Positions 27,111-32,422 of a DNA stretch of 32,422 nt are shown here, in pieces. Both the position numbers and the translations under genes were made by a program. The DNA is taken from positions 1 through 32,422 of the forward strand of contig CAMLML010000050.1 of the NCBI GenBank assembly GCA_946481095.1, written 5' to 3'. Below the pieces are notes generated by a model. The model saw only the letters and a program-made list of their open reading frames with translations, was not told the DNA's origin and did no database searches. Position 1 is the stretch's first letter; every line of letters begins with the position of its first letter. The stretch is from an uncultured Cellvibrio sp. (GTDB lineage: Bacteria > Pseudomonadota > Gammaproteobacteria > Pseudomonadales > Cellvibrionaceae).

Positions 27111-28058
27111 TTAACTTGCTCCTTCCTGTCTTAACGCAGCACCAATAGCATTAAAACAAAGTGGCAATATGGCAGACTGGGCAGCATCCTTTAATTGAAT
27201 TTTTTCTTCTACAGGCAAAAGCTGGATTGGCGTTGAAAAACTATTGCGTATGGTGGGCGTCAATTTATCGGCTGTAACATTTTCTCCGCAAAGATAAATT
27301 TGGCCAGGAGGAACCTGACGCATTTGTCGTTCAAAATAATCCAACGAACGCTGTACTTCCAAAACTAAATTATCGGCAGGTAAATCATCGAGCAACCCGG
27401 CGTTGTAAGGTAAATTAAATTGCCGTGACAAATACAGATTATTGTCGCGAACAATAATCAAACTGCCGCTTCCCTGTACCAATCTCACCAATGCAATACC
27501 ACGCTTGCCATCTTCCGCACAAAAATGAACAAGATTACGTAAAGCCAATTCGGGAATATCAATCGACAATAAATTCAGTTTCAAATTGCGGGCATGGCTA
27601 CTCAGGTTTTCAATGATGGAGCGTTGCACCGCCACTGCATAAGCCATACGGTTCGCGCCACGCGCACTGTCTTCCGGTAAAAAAAATCCTTGCACTACTG
27701 CCTGTTGAATTGGAAACTGGATCAGATCTTTAACACGCCATCGCAAAGCTTCTGCCAGTTCCTCTTCCGGAACCTTGGGTGCTTCACCCAAAATTATCTG
27801 GTAGGAACCACTGGTTAATACAAAATGGCATGGAAGATTTTGCAACCCCATTTTCGACAAACGGCTTCGCAATTCATCAACGGGATTTTCACTGTTTGAG
27901 ACAGGAATAAATTCTGCGTGTTGACAGACTATTTTTTCGTCGTCCCGTAATAAATGAACCCAGGCGACACCCGTTGCGGCAAACTCAATACCTAACAGGG
28001 CACCATGTCGTTTTGATCGAGGCAATAAACTTTTTAGAGATGCGGCAAAATTTTTCAC
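27111..28058 (-). CDS. mshI: MSHA biogenesis protein MshI (PilM-like)
   Basis: A 315-residue cytosolic actin-like-fold protein of the PilM/MshI family, the base of the inner-membrane alignment complex. The N-terminal LGIEFAATGVAWVHL segment (about 22-36) corresponds to the phosphate-1 strand-turn of PilM. ELAEALRWRVKDLIQFP (about 98-114) is also typical. It is the first gene of the MSHA run. The start codon is GTG at 28058, with GAGG 5 nt upstream. The promoter for the operon should lie in the 107-bp spacer shared with trmL, but I see no strong match on this strand. Confidence 0.88.
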   Translation of the reverse strand: MKNFAASLKSLLPRSKRHGALLGIEFAATGVAWVHLLRDDEKIVCQHAEFIPVSNSENPVDELRSRLSKMGLQNLPCHFVLTSGSYQIILGEAPKVPEEELAEALRWRVKDLIQFPIQQAVVQGFFLPEDSARGANRMAYAVAVQRSIIENLSSHARNLKLNLLSIDIPELALRNLVHFCAEDGKRGIALVRLVQGSGSLIIVRDNNLYLSRQFNLPYNAGLLDDLPADNLVLEVQRSLDYFERQMRQVPPGQIYLCGENVTADKLTPTIRNSFSTPIQLLPVEEKIQLKDAAQSAILPLCFNAIGAALRQEGAS

Positions 28059-28165
28059 TCTGGCCTCAAATAAAAGACTCGGAGACTTAATAACTCTTGC
28101 TTATAATCAAGCACTAATAGATAACCATCGTCTGTAGATATAGACCACAAAGTGACTTTACGCCA

Positions 28166-28630
28166 ATGTTTCATATTGTTTTGTTTGAACCGGAAATCCC
28201 GCCTAACACGGGAAATATTATTCGTCTGGCTGCCAATACCGGCTGCCAATTACATCTAATCGAACCTTTGGGATTTTCATTGGATGAAAAAAATGTAACG
28301 CGTGCCGGAATGGATTACATGGAAGTCCAGGCAGTTAAAATTCACCACAATTGGCAAGCTTTTATAGCGAGCGAAAGCCCCTCTCGATGGTTTGCTCTCA
28401 GCACCAAGGGCAAACAATGCCACAGCGAGGTTAGTTTTCAATCAGGCGACTATCTCGTCTTCGGCCCTGAAAGTCGCGGATTACCACAGGAATTACGCAA
28501 TGCTTTACCCGCAGACCGGGTCTTGCGCCTGCCCATGGTCGCCAACAGCCGCAGTATGAACCTGTCGAATGCTGTCGCTGTTATGGTGTATGAGGCTTGG
28601 CGGCAGATTGGTTTTGAGGGTGGTAATTAG
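28166..28630 (+). CDS. trmL: tRNA (cytidine/uridine-2'-O-)-methyltransferase TrmL
   Basis: A 154-residue SPOUT (trefoil-knot) methyltransferase that 2'-O-methylates the wobble position of tRNA-Leu isoacceptors. The three SPOUT motifs are present: [20 protein letters not shown] (8-27), FGPESRGLP (99-107) and [20 protein letters not shown] (120-139), the last forming the knot. Length and content match TrmL closely. It is divergent from the MSHA operon; a TATAAT at 28102-28107 could be its -10 box, although no good -35 precedes it. fldB starts 1 base after its stop. Confidence 0.95.
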   Translation: MFHIVLFEPEIPPNTGNIIRLAANTGCQLHLIEPLGFSLDEKNVTRAGMDYMEVQAVKIHHNWQAFIASESPSRWFALSTKGKQCHSEVSFQSGDYLVFGPESRGLPQELRNALPADRVLRLPMVANSRSMNLSNAVAVMVYEAWRQIGFEGGN

Positions 28631-28631
28631 C

Positions 28632-29147
28632 ATGCAAAAAATCGCTCTCTTCTACGGCAGTTCTACCTGCTACACCGAAATGGCAGGCGAAAAAATTCGT
28701 CAGCAATTGGGTGAAGATAAAGTTGATATCTTTAATATTGCCGAAACACCACTGGTGCAAACCGGTTTTTATGACTATTTGATTTTCGGTATTCCTACCT
28801 GGGATTACGGTGAACTACAGGAAGACTGGGAAAATTGTTGGGATGAATTGGATCAACTGGATTTCACCGGCAAGAAAATTGCTATTTATGGATTGGGTGA
28901 TCAAGTGGGTTATCCTGAGTGGTTTTTGGATGCTATGGGTTACTTGCACAGTAAATTAATTCATCGCGGTGCAACAGCATGCGGTTATTGGCCGCGCGAA
29001 GGTTACGAATTTGAAGCATCAAAAGCGCTTACACCCGATGGCAAATATTTTGTCGGACTGGCATTGGATGAAGAAAATGAATTTCAAAAAACCAATGAGC
29101 GAATTGCGATTTGGTGTGAACAGGTTTTGCGGGAGTTTGGTTTGTGA
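28632..29147 (+). CDS. fldB: Flavodoxin FldB
   Basis: A 171-residue long-chain flavodoxin carrying FMN as a low-potential electron carrier. The FMN phosphate loop is YGSSTCYTEM (8-17, with Ser/Thr contacts), followed by PTWDYGELQEDWE (about 55-67) and GLGDQVGYPEWFLDA (about 91-105), both very close to E. coli FldB. The ATG at 28632 follows trmL directly; a longer frame upstream is only overlap. The TGA stop sits in TTTGTGAAAAG, so a GTG overlapping the stop opens a short frame that runs into the repeat element. Confidence 0.93.
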   Translation: MQKIALFYGSSTCYTEMAGEKIRQQLGEDKVDIFNIAETPLVQTGFYDYLIFGIPTWDYGELQEDWENCWDELDQLDFTGKKIAIYGLGDQVGYPEWFLDAMGYLHSKLIHRGATACGYWPREGYEFEASKALTPDGKYFVGLALDEENEFQKTNERIAIWCEQVLREFGL

Positions 29148-29157
29148 AAAGCATTCA

Positions 29158-29308
29158 CCTCCTAACCTCCCCCTTGACAACGACTACATGGATGCAGGAG
29201 GTAGAACAACGTCAGGAACAGTTGTCGAGGAGAGGGAACAGATCTCACTCTGTTGCATACAGGGAGTCAAGTCCCTCCCCCTTACGAAGGGGGAGGTTAG
29301 GAGGGGGT
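29158..29308. repeat. Palindromic repeat element, copy 1 (intergenic)
   Basis: An 18-base terminal inverted repeat, CCTCCTAACCTCCCCCTT at 29158-29175, is matched by its exact complement at 29287-29304. Just inside the right end, CCTCCCCCTT (29274-29283) and AAGGGGGAGG (29287-29296) form a 10-bp hairpin with a 3-base loop. A 55-base core (29176-29230) is shared with copy 2 at 51 of 55 positions, and itself begins GACAAC and ends with its complement GTTGTC plus GAGG. No transposase gene is present. The element fills nearly all of the fldB-mnmC gap and ends next to the mnmC start. Confidence 0.85.
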
Positions 29309-29309
29309 T

Positions 29310-31460
29310 TTGCACGCATCAATTGAATGGGACGATCAAGGCCAACCAATTTCCAAATCGTTTGGCGATGTTTATTTTTCAAAGGCCAACGGTCTGGAAG
29401 AAACCCGTCATGTATTTTTACAACACAATCAATTAACAGAACGCTGGAAAAAATTATCCGAAAATAGTTTTTTCGTGATTGGCGAAACCGGTTTTGGATC
29501 AGGTTTAAATTTTTTAGCCGCCTGGGATTTATGGTTAAAGACCGCACCCTCTTCCGCACAATTCCATTTTGTTTCTGTTGAAAAATTTCCACTGCACAAA
29601 CATGATTTACAAAAAGCATTGGCACTTTGGCCCGAACTTGAGTTTTTATCCTCGCAATTAATTGATGCTTATCCTTGTTTTGTGGGAAAGACCCCCTCCC
29701 AACCTCCCCCTTGCCAGGGGGAGGAGCAGTCCCCTCCCCTGGCAACGACTGCATGGACGCAGGAGGTAGAACAATGTCAGGAACAGTTGTCGAGGGGAGG
29801 GTTAGGGTGGGGTCATGCTTTCCACCGACTCTCTTTCATGCAAGGCCGCATAAAACTCACACTGATTATTGATGATGCTGTTGAAGGTTTTACAAAATTA
29901 CTGGCATCAACCCACCCATTATTTATGCGCGCCGGTTTTAAAATGGATGCCTGGTTTCTTGATGGTTTCGCTCCGGCAAAAAATCCACAAATGTGGAGTG
30001 ATGAATTATTTTCAGCGATTGCCAATCTCAGTCATTTACAAACAACTGTTGCGACGTTCAGCGCAGCCGCTTTGGTAAAAAATGGTTTGAAAAAAGTTGG
30101 CTTCGCAATCGAAAAAGTAGCGGGCTTTGGTCGCAAACGTGAAATGGTCAAAGGGCAATTCGCGATTGAACCTGTCGCACCTGATGTAAAACAATTTGAA
30201 TTCAAAGGCAGCTTCTCACCCTACCCTATCCCCTGGACAATTTCCGACAATCAAACTGAATACACGGAAAAAACAGCAACAATTATTGGTGGTGGAATTT
30301 CAGGTTGTCACACAGCAAGAGCGCTAGCCGAACGGGGTTGGCAAGTCACATTAATCGAACGTCACCACGCTCTCGCGCAAGAAGCCAGTGGAAATCCACA
30401 AGGTGCTGTCTACGCAAAACTTTCAATGCTGGACGAAGCCCAGGCTGCATTTAATCTGCACGCGCTGCAATTTGCTCTTCATTATTATGCAGATTTGTGG
30501 CCGGAAATTGGTCAGCAATCGGGATTATTGCAACTGGCGTATAACGATGCGGAAACGAAATTACATCAGCATTTGCTAAAACGTTTTGCTAAAGCCGATG
30601 CGCTGGTGCAATTTGTCAGCGCCGAACAAGCCAGCGAAATTGCTGGAGTTAACTTGCAATACGGCGGCCTTTATTTTCCAACATCCGGTTGGATCAACCC
30701 AAAAAACCTCTGCAAACTTTTAACCAATCATCCAAACATCAATATTCGTTATGCATCACAAGCCATCGAATTAAATAGACTTGATGATTCATGGCAAGTA
30801 GGTACTGAAAATAATTTTCAAATAGAATCCAACATAGTTATTCTCGCAAACAGTCGCGACGCTGCAAATTTCGATCTGACTCGTCATCTTCCTTTTAATA
30901 GCATTCGCGGACAAGTCACCTATCTACCCCAACCCGAAACATTGCAATTAAAAACGGTGATTTGTACAGAGGGTTACATCAGCCCCGCTGAAAACGGACA
31001 ATTTTGCATAGGTGCCACCTTCAATTTACGCGACCACAACCCCAACACCACTTCAAAAGATCATCAAACCAATTTCAATAGTTTCAAACAACATTTACCT
31101 GCGCTGGCCAATTATTGGCAAGAAATTGAAATAGAAAAATTAACCGGCCGCGTCGCTTTCAGAGCCAGTCTGCCCGACTATCTCCCTGCCGTAGGCCAAG
31201 CACCCAACAAAGAAAAAATCCAACAAAATTTTGCCAAACTTTCCGTCAACGCCCGCGCCGGAATCACCCAACCCGGTAACTACCACCCAGGCCTATACCT
31301 CAACCTCGCCCAAGGCTCCCGCGGACTGGCCTACACACCACTGTGCGCAGAATTATTGGCATCCATCATCAATAAAGAACCACTCCCCATAAGCCAGCAA
31401 TTAGCAAATGCGTTGAACCCTGCAAGGTTTTTAATCAGAGACATAATAAAGAGAAAATGA
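29310..31460 (+). CDS. mnmC: Bifunctional tRNA U34 modification enzyme MnmC, with in-frame repeat insertion
   Basis: MnmC completes the mnm5s2U34 wobble modification of tRNA: its C-terminal FAD domain removes carboxymethyl from cmnm5U and its N-terminal domain methylates the product. The methyltransferase part has IGETGFGSGLNFL (57-69) and AWFLDGFAPAKNP (214-226); the FAD part starts with ATIIGGGISGCHTARAL (323-339). At 716 residues it exceeds E. coli MnmC (668). The excess is explained by residues about 128-168, encoded by repeat copy 2, which lie in a loop between LIDAYPCFVG and FHRLSFMQGR. The reading frame is intact, so the gene may still work. The start is a TTG (29310) giving HASIEWDDQG, which aligns with family N-termini; GGAGGGGG just upstream comes from repeat copy 1. 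Confidence 0.93.
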   Translation: MHASIEWDDQGQPISKSFGDVYFSKANGLEETRHVFLQHNQLTERWKKLSENSFFVIGETGFGSGLNFLAAWDLWLKTAPSSAQFHFVSVEKFPLHKHDLQKALALWPELEFLSSQLIDAYPCFVGKTPSQPPPCQGEEQSPPLATTAWTQEVEQCQEQLSRGGLGWGHAFHRLSFMQGRIKLTLIIDDAVEGFTKLLASTHPLFMRAGFKMDAWFLDGFAPAKNPQMWSDELFSAIANLSHLQTTVATFSAAALVKNGLKKVGFAIEKVAGFGRKREMVKGQFAIEPVAPDVKQFEFKGSFSPYPIPWTISDNQTEYTEKTATIIGGGISGCHTARALAERGWQVTLIERHHALAQEASGNPQGAVYAKLSMLDEAQAAFNLHALQFALHYYADLWPEIGQQSGLLQLAYNDAETKLHQHLLKRFAKADALVQFVSAEQASEIAGVNLQYGGLYFPTSGWINPKNLCKLLTNHPNINIRYASQAIELNRLDDSWQVGTENNFQIESNIVILANSRDAANFDLTRHLPFNSIRGQVTYLPQPETLQLKTVICTEGYISPAENGQFCIGATFNLRDHNPNTTSKDHQTNFNSFKQHLPALANYWQEIEIEKLTGRVAFRASLPDYLPAVGQAPNKEKIQQNFAKLSVNARAGITQPGNYHPGLYLNLAQGSRGLAYTPLCAELLASIINKEPLPISQQLANALNPARFLIRDIIKRK
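29691..29812. repeat. Palindromic repeat element, copy 2 (inside mnmC)
   Basis: About 122 bases bounded by ACCCCCTCCC (from 29691) and the near-complementary GGGTTAGGGTGGGG (to 29812). The left end folds as CCTCCCCCT (29703-29711), 4-base loop, AGGGGGAGG (29716-29724). The core 29741-29795 matches copy 1 (29176-29230) with four differences. It has no stop codon in the mnmC frame and encodes roughly TPSQPPPCQGEEQ to EVEQCQEQLSRGG. Confidence 0.85.
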
Positions 31461-31465
31461 TGAAT

Positions 31466-31638
31466 GGAAATATACAGCAACATTTTATCTACACTTTTAT
31501 TCAGCGCCCCTAACTCGCTGAAAACAAAAAACAATTTAAGACGACAACAAAATAAAAACGGAAATATACAGCGAAAAACCCGATGAGCTTGTAAATATAC
31601 AGTCTGGAGATATATAGTTGGCGCTGTATATTAAACTG
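31466..31638 (+). other. attI-like left boundary of the cassette array, with ATATACAG repeats
   Basis: The 178-bp stretch between mnmC and the first cassette has no gene. It holds GGAAATATACAGC twice (31466-31478 and 31560-31572), a third partial copy GTAAATATACAG (31591-31602) and an inverted copy GCTGTATATT (31623-31632) seven bases before the recombination point. The junction reads ACTG/TTAGGAA with crossover expected after G31638. Nothing to its left can fold into an attC, so this is where an attI site, or a secondary insertion site, would be. A 7-bp stem with a 9-base loop (31500-31522) lies after mnmC. Confidence 0.5.
31589..31618 (+). promoter_or_regulatory. Candidate cassette promoter (Pc-like)
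   Basis: TTGTAA (31589-31594, 4 of 6 to the -35 consensus), 18-bp spacer, TATAGT (31613-31618, 5 of 6 to the -10 consensus). It points into the cassette and lies about 30 bases before the cassette gene's ATG. Location and direction fit a cassette promoter; the evidence is by eye only. Confidence 0.35.
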
Positions 31639-32372
31639 TTAGGAAAAAAATGTCATTTAAAGAAAGCCTCTATGGAAGTAAAAATCCTGCCCTACGAAAA
31701 GTCATACTAATAAACCTAATGATTGGGCTACCTATCTTAACTATATATGGAATGATTTTTGGAAATTTGGTTGTTAATGAACGCCTTTGGGAATTTCTAA
31801 AAATATCTAGTATTTTTCTTTCAATTATTTTTTCAATATCATTTGCTTATATAATTCTATCCTACCCCAATAAAAGAGAAGCACTTAGAAGGCAACTTGA
31901 AAAAAGTAACAAATATTGCAAATATAAAATTATAAGGTTATTTTGCTATATATTATTAATTCCGCTATCTGGTGTATTATTTGCGCTGTTTCTATGCGGT
32001 TCAATTTATGGAACTTGTGATATTCATACAAAGATTTTTGGGGAAAAATATGGAACCTTAGCGATTCTTCATAAAGTTCACAAGCGCCATAGAAAAAGTT
32101 GCGACTATTATTTTTCTGGCAGTTTTTTTGAAAGAATGCCAAAGGGCAAGATTTGCCTAGATTATGAAGTCTTTGTTACTTTACCGGAAGGAAATATTAA
32201 AGTGAATTTATATGGAAAGAAGTCTATTTTCGGTGTGGTTGTTACTGAATGGGAAATTAATAATTCCTAACAAAGCAATCAAACGGATGGTTTTTAAGTT
32301 GCATTTTTGCCATTCCGCTTCGCTCCATTTTATGGCAAAAATGCAACTTAAAAACCACCGTTTATCGCGGCG
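31639..32372 (+). mobile_element. Integron gene cassette 1 (734 bp)
   Basis: The cassette begins TTAGGAAAA right after G31638 and ends at G32372 of GCG/TTATAA. If excised as a circle, the end G joins TTAGGAA to form GTTAGGAA, the exact complement of TTCCTAAC at 32264-32271 (the R'' box). This is the expected relation between the two outer boxes of an attC and is strong evidence that the unit is a genuine cassette. It holds one gene in the cassette direction and is clearly more AT-rich than the neighbouring DNA. No integrase gene is present at its left side. Confidence 0.88.
31650..32270 (+). CDS. Cassette-encoded membrane protein of unknown function
   Basis: I do not recognise this 206-residue protein. 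Three hydrophobic helices are visible (about 17-41, 50-71 and 93-119). A basic loop (PNKREALRRQLEKSNKYCKYK, about 73-92) lies between the second and third, so it is probably cytosolic, and the C-terminal 85 residues would be on the opposite face. That domain has CGSIYGTCDIH, KSCDYYFSGSFF and GKICLDYEVFV, with several cysteines, and ends VVTEWEINNS. The ribosome binding site AGGA, 5 nt before the ATG, is made by the cassette's own recombination core. Base composition is AT-rich, unlike the host genes. The stop codon overlaps the R'' box of the attC. No homology is claimed. Confidence 0.7.
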   Translation: MSFKESLYGSKNPALRKVILINLMIGLPILTIYGMIFGNLVVNERLWEFLKISSIFLSIIFSISFAYIILSYPNKREALRRQLEKSNKYCKYKIIRLFCYILLIPLSGVLFALFLCGSIYGTCDIHTKIFGEKYGTLAILHKVHKRHRKSCDYYFSGSFFERMPKGKICLDYEVFVTLPEGNIKVNLYGKKSIFGVVVTEWEINNS

Positions 32373-32379
32373 TTATAAA
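32264..32379 (+). other. attC recombination site of cassette 1
   Basis: Boxes in order: R'' TTCCTAAC (32264-32271), L'' ATCAAACGG (32278-32286), a perfect 26-bp inverted repeat with arms 32288-32313 and 32332-32357 around an 18-base loop, L' CCGTTTAT (32358-32365), and R' GTTATAA (32372-32378). L'' and L' are complementary except for one extra C in L'', which would leave an unpaired base in the folded strand, as integrases require. At about 115 bp it is of the long type. R' differs from R'' because its right half belongs to the next cassette. Confidence 0.92.
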
Positions 32380-32422
32380 TGAATATGAGAATATTGAAAC
32401 TTATTTTAATTATTTTTCTCCT
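32379..32422 (+). CDS. Start of a second cassette gene (truncated by window end)
   Basis: Six bases after the crossover point at 32372/32373 an ATG opens MNMRILKLILIIFL, still open at the window edge. The short basic start followed by a hydrophobic run looks like a signal peptide or a first membrane helix. An alternative ATG lies at 32385. No good ribosome binding site is visible. It is consistent with the array continuing beyond the window. Confidence 0.45.
   Translation, partial: MNMRILKLILIIFL

Noticed and set aside
28055..28249. Minus-strand frame overlapping mshI start and trmL
   Set aside because: It overlaps a well-supported gene on the other strand and has no family features.
29144..29326. 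Short 60-codon frame after fldB
   Set aside because: It lies almost entirely within the palindromic repeat and starts with a GTG overlapping the fldB stop; it is better explained as repeat DNA than as a gene.
31500..31522. Hairpin after mnmC as an intrinsic terminator
   Set aside because: Seven-bp stem with a nine-base loop, but no T run follows on the plus strand.
31466..31602. CRISPR-like array from the ATATACAG repeats
   Set aside because: Repeats are only 10-13 bases, spacing is irregular (82 and 18 bases), and one copy is inverted.
31623..31641. LexA-like box near the cassette junction
   Set aside because: CTGT-N8-CTGT is a direct repeat; the right half should be ACAG. Not a LexA operator as written.
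31507..31645. Possible second attC (CCCCTAAC at 31507-31514 paired with GTTAGGA at 31638)
   Set aside because: The outer boxes are complementary, but no matching L''/L' pair or long central stem lies between them; only the ATATACAG inverted repeat does. Treated as an attI-like or unrelated stretch.

Overview
The window looks like chromosomal DNA of a gammaproteobacterium, most likely from the Cellvibrio / Cellvibrionaceae neighbourhood. That placement is an inference from gene content: PdxB, bifunctional MnmC, RlmM, TrmL, an FldB-type flavodoxin, TusA and a full MSHA-type pilus locus. No rRNA, tRNA or phage gene was recognised.

Left part (1-11.4 kb). This is a set of short housekeeping and signalling units. 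A flavin-dependent halogenase homologue (+) is followed by a minus-strand run: alpha/beta hydrolase, CheV-type chemotaxis coupling protein, glutaredoxin-like protein, double-FHA tail-anchored protein, solitary cytosolic histidine kinase, RlmI/RlmK-like methyltransferase, ATP-NAD kinase-like protein and pdxB. Two genes of unknown function (+) flank tusA (-). A perfect stem-loop terminator lies at 9453-9490. rlmM (-) follows, with a DUF2721 membrane protein immediately upstream of it.

Centre (11.8-28.1 kb). An almost continuous minus-strand MSHA operon reads, in transcription order, mshI, a PilN-like gene, mshJ, mshK, mshL, mshM, mshN, mshE, mshG, a 221-bp gap with a candidate promoter, then mshA, mshC, mshD, mshO, mshP and mshQ. 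The first block encodes the inner-membrane platform, secretin, ATPases and TPR protein. The second encodes the major pilin, the minor pilins and a 1242-residue LamG-containing tip/adhesin-like protein. Genes overlap or abut almost everywhere. mshB and mshF were not found, and no prepilin peptidase lies in the window.

Right part (28.1-32.4 kb). trmL, fldB and mnmC run on the plus strand. A G/C-rich palindromic repeat element occurs twice: once between fldB and mnmC, touching the mnmC start, and once inside mnmC, where it adds about 41 in-frame residues.

After mnmC the sequence changes character. A 734-bp integron gene cassette (31639-32372) carries an unknown AT-rich membrane-protein gene and ends in a long, well-formed attC site. 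A second cassette begins at the window edge. No integrase gene is visible between mnmC and the first cassette. That interval instead holds repeated ATATACAG motifs and a candidate cassette promoter. This integron boundary and the in-frame repeat in mnmC are the most noteworthy signals.
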